Assembly (NCBI GenBank): GCA_963746325.1
Contig: CAVVBC010000005.1
Location: forward strand, 124,001-188,000
Direction: 5' to 3'
Source of the DNA: RPQJ01 sp963746325
GTDB taxonomy: Bacteria > Pseudomonadota > Gammaproteobacteria > Steroidobacterales > Steroidobacteraceae
DNA: 64,000 nt
Shown: positions 9,087-17,803 of the stretch, in pieces
How positions within the stretch are numbered: position 1 is the stretch's first letter
How the letters are laid out: each line of letters starts with the position of its first letter
The notes under the pieces: generated by a model
Told to the model about the DNA's origin: nothing
The model's input: only the letters and a program-made list of their open reading frames with translations
Databases searched by the model: none
Translations under genes and position numbers: made by a program

Positions 9087-11870
9087 ATGACGAAGCGCGA
9101 ACGTTTCAGTACCGGCTGGACGGGCGGCGTTGCCGTCGGCCTTTTCGTCTATATCGCGATTGGGATCGCGCTGCTTCTCGTCGATACGGCCGGCCGGCCG
9201 CTGCTCGATTTCTTCAACCTCTACTCTGACACTGTCGCCAGCTTCGTCGTCGCGGTACTGACCTCGGCCGCGGCCAAGGCGGCGAACGATACAGCCGCAC
9301 GGCGCACCTGGTCGCTGCTGGCTGCCGCGATGGTCGCCTACAGCGTGGGCAACGGGCTGCACGCCACCTACTGGCTCCGCGGAATCGATCCGTTCCCGTC
9401 GATCGGCGACCTGTTCTTCGTCGCGTTCTACCCGCTGGTCTTCGCAGCCATCCTGACGGTATTCCGGACGGCGTCGGTGCGCGTGCAATGGCTGCGCCTC
9501 GGACTCGACACGACCATCCTGATGCTCGGCTTCGGCGCCTTCTTCTGGTTCCTGGTGATCGCGCCCACCGCCGATTCCCAGCGCGATCCCAACCTGCTCA
9601 AGTACGGACTGGCGCAGACCTACATCGCGCTCAATTGCCTCATGCTGCTCGCCTGCGGCGTACTCCTGATGCACTCCGGCGCCTCCCCGATCCGGCGCCG
9701 CGCGCTGATGCTGCTGACGCTGGGATTCGCGTCGATGTCCATCGCCGACATCGTCTGGGCCATGTCGAAGGTGGACGGCAGCTATATCCCGGGCGGCGTC
9801 TCGGATGTCATCTACCTGTCCTGCTACGTCTGGCTGGCAGCAGCGGCGCGCGAGCAGCTGCGTGGCGAACGGGCCGTCAGGCGCCCGCCCAGCGCGCTCA
9901 GTGTCGCGCTGATCGATGGCATTCCCTACATCGCCATGATGATGTCGTTCTTCGTGCTGGTGTACGTCGAACGCAGCACCGCCGCGAGCCCGGTCAACAC
10001 GATGACGGTGATCATCTTCATCCTGACTTCGCTGGTGATGGTGCGACAGGGCGTGCTCTCGCGCGACGATGCACTGCTGCGCGAGCAACGCGCCGCCGGC
10101 CTGGTCGAGGCCCGCTATGCTTCGCTGATCAGGAACGCCTCCGACGTCATCATGATCACCGACGTGGACGGCCGCGTGCAATTCGCCTCGCCTGCCGCCG
10201 AGCGCACGTTCGCCATCAATCCGGATGACCTCGCCGGCGTGAGCCTGCTCGACCGCTGGGTCGACGGCGACGGCGAGCGGCTGGCCGCCTTCCTGGGCGA
10301 GGTGGCGGCGACTCGCGGCCGCGTAGTCGGGCCGATCGAGCTGGTCTTCGAGACCGGTGAGCGGCGCAATACGCTCGAATGCGTGGGCAGCAACCTGACC
10401 GAAGACCCGGCCATCGCCGGGCTCGCACTGAATTTCCGCGACGTCAGCGAACGCAAGGCACTGGAAGAACAGCTGCGCAAGCTGGCTTTCCACGACCCGC
10501 TCACGCTGCTGGCCAACCGCAGCCTGTTCTGGAATCGCGTCGAGCACGCCCTGACGCTCTCGCAGCGGTCACAGCAGCTCGTCGCGGTCATGTTCCTGGA
10601 CCTGGACAACTTCAAGAACATCAACGACTCGCTGGGGCACGACGCTGGCGACCGGTTGCTGCAGGCCGCCGCGCAGCGGCTGGTCAAGGCGACCCGTCCT
10701 TCCGACACGGTCGCGCGCCTCGGCGGCGATGAATTCGCGATCCTGCTCGAAGGTATCCGCAGCGACACGGATGTCGAGCGCATCGCCAAGCCCATCACCG
10801 CCGCCTTCAACCGGCCGCTGCTGGTCGACGGGCGCGGCATCGAATCCACCGCGAGCATCGGGGCTGCCTGTTCCGAGCCGGGGGACGACGCCGAACAGCT
10901 GCTGCGGAAGGCCGACATCGCGATGTACAACGCGAAGGCCGCCGGCAAGGCTCGCTGCGTGCTGTTCAAGCCGCACATGCAGGAACAACTGCACGATCGC
11001 CTGCGCCTGGAGCAGGATATCGACCGGGCGCTGGCGCAGAAGGAATTCTTCGTGGAATTCCAGCCGGTCGTCGACCTGACCAGCCGCGAGCTGCTGGGCG
11101 TCGAGGCGCTGGTGCGCTGGAATCACCCGGAGCGCGGCATCGTCATGCCGGGCTCGTTCATTTCGATTGCAGAGGAGTCCGGGCGGATCGTCGAACTGGG
11201 CCGCCACGTGCTGGTCGATGCGTGCACCCAGGTTCGCCAATGGAGCGATTCCGTCGACGCCGGCAACGGACTCCGGGTCGCGGTCAATATCTCCGGGCGC
11301 CACCTGCAGCAGGGCGACCTGGTCGGTGACGTCCGGCACGCGCTGGAAGTCTCCGGACTCGAGCCTGGCAATCTGGTGATCGAGCTTACCGAGAGCACGA
11401 TCATGCAGAACACGGAGGTCAATCTCGAGCGCTTCCGTGAACTGAAGGCGCTCGGCGTACGTCTCGCCATCGACGACTTCGGCATGGGCTACTCGTCGCT
11501 CTCGTACCTGCACCGCTTCCCGATCGACATCCTCAAGATCGACCGCGCGTTCGTCAGCCGGCTGACCGAACAGGATGGCGGCCCGGAACTGGCGCGGGCC
11601 GTTGTGATGCTCGCGACTACGCTCGGCCTCGAAACGGTCGCCGAGGGTATCGAGAACGAAAACCAGGTGTCGATGCTGCTCGACCTGGGCTGTGTCGCGG
11701 GCCAGGGCTTCCTTTTTGCCACGTCGAGCAGCCTCGAACTGGTCGCGCGGACATCATTCATGTCGCGCCGTGCGACCCTGCGCGCAGAGGATCATTCGCA
11801 GGCCATCGACCTCACTGCGACCGGCCGCTTCCGCCTCACCGAGACGTCGCCGCGCTCCGCGGCAGGGTGA
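9087..11870 (+). CDS. Membrane-bound PAS-GGDEF-EAL c-di-GMP turnover protein
   Basis: 927 residues. The N-terminal 330 residues hold roughly 8-10 hydrophobic helices forming a membrane sensor. A PAS domain follows (about 345-460, ending NFRDVSERKALEEQL), then a GGDEF domain with an intact GGDEF at 546-550, then an EAL domain with EAL at 673-675 and DDFGMGYSSLSYL. Both catalytic signatures are intact, so the protein could make and degrade cyclic di-GMP; which activity dominates cannot be told. It sits alone, divergent from the small membrane protein. Confidence 0.92.
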   Translation: MTKRERFSTGWTGGVAVGLFVYIAIGIALLLVDTAGRPLLDFFNLYSDTVASFVVAVLTSAAAKAANDTAARRTWSLLAAAMVAYSVGNGLHATYWLRGIDPFPSIGDLFFVAFYPLVFAAILTVFRTASVRVQWLRLGLDTTILMLGFGAFFWFLVIAPTADSQRDPNLLKYGLAQTYIALNCLMLLACGVLLMHSGASPIRRRALMLLTLGFASMSIADIVWAMSKVDGSYIPGGVSDVIYLSCYVWLAAAAREQLRGERAVRRPPSALSVALIDGIPYIAMMMSFFVLVYVERSTAASPVNTMTVIIFILTSLVMVRQGVLSRDDALLREQRAAGLVEARYASLIRNASDVIMITDVDGRVQFASPAAERTFAINPDDLAGVSLLDRWVDGDGERLAAFLGEVAATRGRVVGPIELVFETGERRNTLECVGSNLTEDPAIAGLALNFRDVSERKALEEQLRKLAFHDPLTLLANRSLFWNRVEHALTLSQRSQQLVAVMFLDLDNFKNINDSLGHDAGDRLLQAAAQRLVKATRPSDTVARLGGDEFAILLEGIRSDTDVERIAKPITAAFNRPLLVDGRGIESTASIGAACSEPGDDAEQLLRKADIAMYNAKAAGKARCVLFKPHMQEQLHDRLRLEQDIDRALAQKEFFVEFQPVVDLTSRELLGVEALVRWNHPERGIVMPGSFISIAEESGRIVELGRHVLVDACTQVRQWSDSVDAGNGLRVAVNISGRHLQQGDLVGDVRHALEVSGLEPGNLVIELTESTIMQNTEVNLERFRELKALGVRLAIDDFGMGYSSLSYLHRFPIDILKIDRAFVSRLTEQDGGPELARAVVMLATTLGLETVAEGIENENQVSMLLDLGCVAGQGFLFATSSSLELVARTSFMSRRATLRAEDHSQAIDLTATGRFRLTETSPRSAAG

Positions 11871-11906
11871 CGCCAGCTCCCTGGCGAACTCTCCGGACGC
11901 GCGTTG

Positions 11907-13688
11907 CTACCGGCGGTAGACGGGATAGAGATTGAAGCGCTCGTCCCACGCCGGGTGACGGCGATAGAAGAAGTCGAGCCGGGCAGCGGGGCTCGCGGCA
12001 AACTCGGCATCACTGCGCAGGCGCTGCTCGAACTCGGCTTGCAGCGCCGGATCCTGCGCCAGCATCTCGCGCGCAACGCCTTCGACGACATAGCCTTCCA
12101 TGTATTCCTTGCGCTCGAACGCCGACGCGAAATAGCCCCAGGACACCAGGGAATCGGGCGCCTGCGGTTCGAGCAGCGACATCACCAGGCGCGCCTTGGG
12201 CTGCGCGATGGGCACGAACAACGCACCCGCCCCGATGTCACGCCGTTCGTCGCGCCACGCGCCGTCGACGGTCATGATCGCACGGCCTTCAAAAGTCCCT
12301 TGCTCGACGTCGACTGCCGTCGCCCGAAAGGTCTGCACGGCGCTGGCAGCTTCCGCTTTCCCGATCGGGCGGAACTCGACCCCATGCGCAGCCAGCTTCT
12401 CCCCTACCCACGCTGCGTGCGCCGCGGGGACCACGTAACCCGAGGCTGGCGCCGTGACCGTCAATGCGGGCACCACTTCGTACTTGAACGGCACCTGCCA
12501 GTCCACCGGTCGGGACGAGTCGTAACGTACCCATGGGGTGCCGGACACCGCCGACTGTTCGCGCGTGAACTCGTAGCCACGCAGCTCCACGCTACGCACG
12601 GCATCGGAATTCGTGTAACGCAATGCCACAGGCCTGCCCCCGAGCGTGCTGGCCCGGGCGTCGGCCTCGCGGGCGAGCTTGAGCCATTGCGCGCCGTCAC
12701 GCGCGGCAAGGTCGACCATCGCATGGATCGTCGCGCGCGTGGCCGCTACCCGGCGCGGATACGGCTGCCATGAATGCGTTTCGACCAGGGCACCGAATCG
12801 ATTGCGGGTCGCCCAATAGCCCGTGCTGAAGCGAGGCGAGCCCGGATCCGCCTTGACGCCGGACTCCGGTTCGTCCGTACGCACAAAGGAAGGATAGAAG
12901 GGCAGCGCATTGAATCCCTCGCGCTCGAGCCGGGACAGGATGGCATCCCGCACCGCGTGTCCCGTGCGCCCGAATTCCACGTCGTAACCATGCCCGGGTT
13001 CGATCTCGACTGAGAGGTCCACGCGCAACTCTGCGCCATCCGTCACGTGCAGGTCCGCGTAGAGGATCGGGTCCCAGTCGTTCAGCAGCGCCAGCATGGC
13101 GCGCATCTCCGGCGCCTCGGCCTTCATGTAGTCGCGGTTGAGGTTCAGGTTCTGCGCGGTCACGCGCCAACCCATTTCCTCGGGGCCGCGCTGGTTGGGA
13201 CGGTTCCATGCGCTGAACCGCTCGTGGCCATCGACGTTGAACACGGGCACGAAGAGCACCGTCGTGTGGGCCAGGGCACCCCGACTCTCCTGTCCTTCGA
13301 GCATCTCGCGCAGCGCGATGAAGCCCGCGTCCTTGCCGTCGATCTCGCCTGCATGGATGCCGCCCTGGAACAGGACGACCGGCCGCTGGCGCGCGCGCAC
13401 CGTCTCCGGGTCGAGCGTGCCATCGGCCGACGCCGCCAAGGCGAGCAGCGGCCGGTTCTCCGGTGAGCGGCCGAACTCGAAGCAGCGCACCTGTGCGGGC
13501 CACCGCGCAGCATAGGCCGCACACAGCCGCTCGACTTCGTCGTATCGGCCGGTGCGACTGAAACCGGACTGTTCGGCCACGCTTTTCATTTCTGCTGGAA
13601 TCGCAGGAGCCGTGGCTGCCCGTGGCAAGGCGACAACCAGGTTACAGAGGCCGAATGCCAGCAAGGACACACGCAATGAGATTCTCAT
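11907..13688 (-). CDS. Exported M14-family zinc carboxypeptidase
   Basis: 593 residues with a signal peptide (about 1-25). The M14 zinc site is visible as H112 and E115 in GGIHAGEIDGKDAG and H204 in ADLHVTDG, with the general-base glutamate probably E313 in LVETHSW. The family removes C-terminal residues from peptides or amidated substrates; location is periplasmic or secreted. The C-terminal 200 residues are a beta-rich region found in larger M14 proteins. It is unrelated in layout to the M14-DUF885 fusion at 2174-4921. Confidence 0.87.
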   Translation of the reverse strand: MRISLRVSLLAFGLCNLVVALPRAATAPAIPAEMKSVAEQSGFSRTGRYDEVERLCAAYAARWPAQVRCFEFGRSPENRPLLALAASADGTLDPETVRARQRPVVLFQGGIHAGEIDGKDAGFIALREMLEGQESRGALAHTTVLFVPVFNVDGHERFSAWNRPNQRGPEEMGWRVTAQNLNLNRDYMKAEAPEMRAMLALLNDWDPILYADLHVTDGAELRVDLSVEIEPGHGYDVEFGRTGHAVRDAILSRLEREGFNALPFYPSFVRTDEPESGVKADPGSPRFSTGYWATRNRFGALVETHSWQPYPRRVAATRATIHAMVDLAARDGAQWLKLAREADARASTLGGRPVALRYTNSDAVRSVELRGYEFTREQSAVSGTPWVRYDSSRPVDWQVPFKYEVVPALTVTAPASGYVVPAAHAAWVGEKLAAHGVEFRPIGKAEAASAVQTFRATAVDVEQGTFEGRAIMTVDGAWRDERRDIGAGALFVPIAQPKARLVMSLLEPQAPDSLVSWGYFASAFERKEYMEGYVVEGVAREMLAQDPALQAEFEQRLRSDAEFAASPAARLDFFYRRHPAWDERFNLYPVYRR

Positions 13689-13812
13689 TCGCGCAGCCTA
13701 ACCGGCCCGCGCGAAAGCGTCACTGCCACGTCGCAACCCATCGTTTCGATCTCCACTCAGCCTGGCAATGGCGGGGTATCATGGGGCGACGCGCGCGCGC
13801 CAGGGAGGCCGC

Positions 13813-16062
13813 ATGATCGACGATGACGCGCTGGGCCAGCGCTGGCTGATCTCCGGTCTCGCGATCGTGATCGCGTCATCGCTGTACAGCCTGTTGCAAC
13901 CGTTCGCCGGGCCCGCCTCGCAGCTGCCGTTCCTGCTCGCCATTGCGCTGGTCGCGGTCGTGAGCGGCCGGTGGCCGGCGACGCTCGTGCTGGCGGTTGG
14001 CCTCGGCCTGGCCCTCTGGCGTGTGGCGCAGGGCAGCAGCTCCTTGCCCGAAGCCTGGTTGATGCGCCTGGCGATCCTGCTCGGTTACTGGGCGCTGGGC
14101 ACGCTGATCATTCTCATCGCCGATTCAGCGCGCCGTCACGCGCAGGAGTCGCAACGCGCCCGGGAAGAATTCGCTCGCGTCATGGCGGCCGCCAACGTCG
14201 GAACCTGGCATTACGACTACGGCAAGCGCTCGTTGACGTACTCGGCCAACGTCGGGCCGATGCTCGGCCGGCCCGCGGGGTTCGTGCATAGCAGTCTTGC
14301 CGCATGGCGGGAGGAGATCCATCCGGACGACCTGGCGGCGCTGCAGACGGCACTGCGCGACGCCAGCCGTGGCAGCAGCTACGAAACCCGCTATCGGATC
14401 CGGACGGCGGCCGGTGCGTGGTGCTGGATGCTGGTGCGGGGGCGCATCACACGTGATGCTGCCGGCCGGATGCTGCATGCCGACGGCGTGGTGATGGACA
14501 TCACCGGCGCCCGCAATGCAGAGCTCGACCTCCAGCGCAGCAGCCAGGAATTGCGCACCCTCCTGGACCTGATTCCGGCAGGCGTTGCCATCGCACACGA
14601 CGCCAAGGGCGACCAGATCACGGTGAGTCCGCGCTTCGCGCGCATGCTCCGCCTCGATGAAACCGTCACCAACGCTTCCTACACCGGCGAGCAGCGCGCG
14701 AAACTGCCGTACCTGTGCATGCGCAACGGCGCCGAGATCCCCGGCGAGCAATTGCCCATGCAGGTCGCCGCGCGCAACGGCCTCGAGGTGCACGACGTCG
14801 AGATCGACCTGGTCTTCAAGGACCAGCGGGTCACTCACCTTATCGCCAGCGCCGCGCCGCTCTTCGACGGCGAAGGCAGGGTGCGTGGGGCGATCGGCGT
14901 CCACACTGACATCACTGCGCTGAAGACGGCCCAGCGCGAGCTCGAGCGCATGGATCGGCAGAAAGACGTGTTCCTCGCGACGCTTGCCCACGAGTTGCGC
15001 AATCCACTCGCACCCATTGGCTACGCGGCCGCGATGCTGCGGCGCAACGCGGACCCGGCCGCAGTCGTCGAGGCCAGCCGGATCATCGAGCGGCAGTCGG
15101 CGCAGATGCGGCAGCTGCTCGACGAATTGCTCGACATGAGCCGGGTGACGCGCAATGTGATCGAGCTGCAACGCAAGCCGGTCGACCTCGGCAGCATCCT
15201 GCGCAACGAGGTCGAGGCCTTGCAGGCGCAGCTCGACGAACAGCACAAGCAGGTCGTCTTGCATTGCGACTCGCCCGCCTGGGTCGTGGGCGACGAGACG
15301 CGGCTGCACCAGGTCATCGGCAACCTGCTCAGCAACGCCAGCAAGTACACCCGGCACGAGTGCCGCATCGACGTCGCCCTGCGGGCTCACGACGACGAGA
15401 TCGTGCTGCGCGTGCGCGATGACGGGATCGGCATCGCGCCTGACGACCTGCCACGCGTGTTCGAACTGTTCGCGCAGATTCACAAGCCCGGGAATGCTCC
15501 CAGCGGCGGCCTCGGCATCGGCTTGGCCGTGGTCCGTCGCCTGGTGGAACTGCACGGCGGTCACGTGACCGTGCACAGCGAAGGCCTGGGCAAGGGCACT
15601 GAGTTCGTCGTTTCACTGCCACGACTGCAGGCAGCCTGCCCCGGGGTCGACCCCGATCCATCCAGCGAGCCCTTGGCACCGCACGCAGGCCGCGTCCTGG
15701 TCTGCGACGACAACGTCGACGCCGCCGATACCCTGGCGCAACTGCTGCGAATGTACGGATTTGCCGTGCGGGTTACCTACGACGGCACGAGCGCCAAACG
15801 CGTGGCCGCGGAATTCAGCCCGCACGCCGCGGTACTCGATCTGGGTCTCGCCGACGTGGCCGGTGACGATGTTGCCCGCTGGATTCGCGCGCAGCCGTGG
15901 GGCCGCGATCTGCTGCTGGTCGCCGTCACGGGCTGGGGCCAGGACGAGGATCGCCAGCGCACTTCCGCTGCGGGCTTCGACCATCACCTGGTCAAGCCGG
16001 TCGACCCGGACGAGTTGCTGCGACTGCTTGCGGACCACGTTGGATTGCAGCCGCCCGGATAG
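13813..16062 (+). CDS. Hybrid sensor histidine kinase with receiver domain
   Basis: 749 residues from the ATG preceded by AGGGAGG. About four hydrophobic helices (residues 10-110) anchor a sensor in the inner membrane. Two PAS-type domains follow (about 120-240 and 250-375). The kinase core has the phospho-accepting H393 in ATLAHELRNPLAP, an N-box in NLLSNASKYT, and G-boxes in RDDGIGIAPDDL and GGLGIGLAVVRR. A C-terminal receiver carries acidic residues (VLVCDDN), phospho-acceptor D676 and lysine in KPVDP. No separate output regulator is adjacent, so the phosphorelay partner is unknown. Confidence 0.9.
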   Translation: MIDDDALGQRWLISGLAIVIASSLYSLLQPFAGPASQLPFLLAIALVAVVSGRWPATLVLAVGLGLALWRVAQGSSSLPEAWLMRLAILLGYWALGTLIILIADSARRHAQESQRAREEFARVMAAANVGTWHYDYGKRSLTYSANVGPMLGRPAGFVHSSLAAWREEIHPDDLAALQTALRDASRGSSYETRYRIRTAAGAWCWMLVRGRITRDAAGRMLHADGVVMDITGARNAELDLQRSSQELRTLLDLIPAGVAIAHDAKGDQITVSPRFARMLRLDETVTNASYTGEQRAKLPYLCMRNGAEIPGEQLPMQVAARNGLEVHDVEIDLVFKDQRVTHLIASAAPLFDGEGRVRGAIGVHTDITALKTAQRELERMDRQKDVFLATLAHELRNPLAPIGYAAAMLRRNADPAAVVEASRIIERQSAQMRQLLDELLDMSRVTRNVIELQRKPVDLGSILRNEVEALQAQLDEQHKQVVLHCDSPAWVVGDETRLHQVIGNLLSNASKYTRHECRIDVALRAHDDEIVLRVRDDGIGIAPDDLPRVFELFAQIHKPGNAPSGGLGIGLAVVRRLVELHGGHVTVHSEGLGKGTEFVVSLPRLQAACPGVDPDPSSEPLAPHAGRVLVCDDNVDAADTLAQLLRMYGFAVRVTYDGTSAKRVAAEFSPHAAVLDLGLADVAGDDVARWIRAQPWGRDLLLVAVTGWGQDEDRQRTSAAGFDHHLVKPVDPDELLRLLADHVGLQPPG

Positions 16063-16154
16063 TTGCGTGCTGGAGCCTGCGCGATGCCCCGCTGGACTTC
16101 GACCCGGCGCCGGTACAACCTGCGGGTCGGCTTGCAACATCGGGAAGACAGGCA

Positions 16155-17681
16155 ATGCGTATCGACCGGCAGTTACTCCTTGGCTGCGCGCTGGCCTGGG
16201 CCATTGCACTCTCTGTCGCAGCTCCGGCCTCGGCGGCGTCGCCGGCGGCCGAGAAGGAGAAGATTGCGGCCGCAATCAAGGCCGACCAGGCCGCCGCTAT
16301 CGAGCGCCTGCGCGCATGGATTGCGCTCCCGACCGTCGCCAACATGGGGCTCAACACGCCGCAGGGCGCGCAGTACATGCGTCAGCTCGCCCTGGACGCT
16401 GGATTCCAGCAGGCGAAAATCGTCGCGAGCGGCGGCGTGCCCGGGGTGTTCGCCACGCTCGACGCAGGGGCCAAGCACACGCTGGCGATTTACTTCATGT
16501 ACGACGTGAAACACTTCGACCCGGCCGAATGGTCGTCGCCACCGCTCGAGGGCCGGATCGTCGAGCGCCCGGGCGAAGGCAAGGCGCTGGTCGGGCGCGG
16601 TGCAGTCAATCAGAAAGGGCCGCAGATGGCTTTCCTGACGGCGTTGCATGCGTTCAAGGCCGCCGGCGTCAAGCTGCCGGTCAACCTGGTGCTGGTGGCC
16701 GAGGGCGAGGAAGAAATCGGCTCGACGAACTTTCCGCAGCTGCTCGCCGACCCCGAGATCAAGGCCGCGCTCCAGCGTTCGGTCGGCGTGATGATGCCGT
16801 CGAACGGGCAAGCGCGGGATGGATCCGCTGCGCTCGATCTCGGCGCGAAGGGCGTGATCGAGGTACAGCTCGTAGCGAGCGGTGAGAAGTGGGGTCGCGG
16901 CCCCAACAAGGACATTCATTCGAGCCTCATGGCCCGCGTCGACAGCCCGGCCTGGCACCTGGTCAAGGCACTCGATACGCTGGTGGCCGACGATGGCTTC
17001 ACCCCAGCCATCGACGGCTGGACCGAGCGGGTCCGCCCGCTCACCGCGCGCGAGAAGGAACTGCTCGCAGCGAGCCTGCCCAAGGATGAAGCCAGCGTAA
17101 AGCAGGTGCTGGGTGTGCAGCGGTGGATCAACGACGAGGACTTCCTCACCAGCACGTACCGTCTCGCGTCACAGCCGACGGTGAACATCCAGGGTCTCGT
17201 CAGCGGCTATACCGGACCCGGGGGCAAGACCGTGCTGCCCGGCCGGGCCGAAGCGAAACTGGATTTCCGTCTCGTTCCCGACATGACGAAGGACGACGCG
17301 GTCGCCAAGCTCAAGGCCCACCTGGCGAAGCGCGGATTCGGCGACATCGAGGTCATCGTCAGTGGCGGCTACAGCCCGACCGAATCGCCCGAGGACAGCG
17401 TCGTCGTGCAGGCGGGCGCGGCTGCGCTCGAGCAAGCGGGCATCGAATACAGCCTCTTCCCGCGACGCGCGGGCAGCTGGCCGGGCGTCGTCTTCACGGG
17501 GCCGCCGCTCAACATGGCGGCAGGTCATTTCGGCGTGGGCCGGGGCGGCGGCGCGCATGCGCCGGACGAATGGCTGCTGATCGAGAGCAGCAACCCCAAG
17601 GTGGCGGGCTACGCACGGCAGGCAGAATTGTTCGCCGACTATCTCTACGCCACGGCACGCATGGCGAGCAAGGCCCGTTGA
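16155..17681 (+). CDS. Exported M20-family protein with substituted metal ligands
   Basis: 508 residues with a signal peptide (about 1-28). The fold follows M20 metallopeptidases: an N-terminal lobe, a lid domain (DIHSSLMARVDSPAWHL) and a C-terminal lobe. The usual zinc-ligand motif GH(Y/L)DVQP reads YFMYDVKHF, with M115 where histidine is expected. The bridging aspartate of GRGASDDKGP is asparagine (GRGAVNQKGP, N152). The catalytic EGEEEIGS and the late histidine in GGGAHAPDEW are kept. Either the metal site differs or the protein is not a classical dinuclear peptidase. It follows the hybrid kinase by 92 nt. Confidence 0.85.
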   Translation: MRIDRQLLLGCALAWAIALSVAAPASAASPAAEKEKIAAAIKADQAAAIERLRAWIALPTVANMGLNTPQGAQYMRQLALDAGFQQAKIVASGGVPGVFATLDAGAKHTLAIYFMYDVKHFDPAEWSSPPLEGRIVERPGEGKALVGRGAVNQKGPQMAFLTALHAFKAAGVKLPVNLVLVAEGEEEIGSTNFPQLLADPEIKAALQRSVGVMMPSNGQARDGSAALDLGAKGVIEVQLVASGEKWGRGPNKDIHSSLMARVDSPAWHLVKALDTLVADDGFTPAIDGWTERVRPLTAREKELLAASLPKDEASVKQVLGVQRWINDEDFLTSTYRLASQPTVNIQGLVSGYTGPGGKTVLPGRAEAKLDFRLVPDMTKDDAVAKLKAHLAKRGFGDIEVIVSGGYSPTESPEDSVVVQAGAAALEQAGIEYSLFPRRAGSWPGVVFTGPPLNMAAGHFGVGRGGGAHAPDEWLLIESSNPKVAGYARQAELFADYLYATARMASKAR

Positions 17682-17803
17682 CCCAAGGGCGGCGCGATTG
17701 GCACTGCCTATCGGTTCGATCAGATCAATCAGTCAGGCGCCCTGATCGTTCCGCCTAAGATTGCGGCTGGACAGACCGTCCCGCTTGATCCAGGAGAAAC
17801 GCC

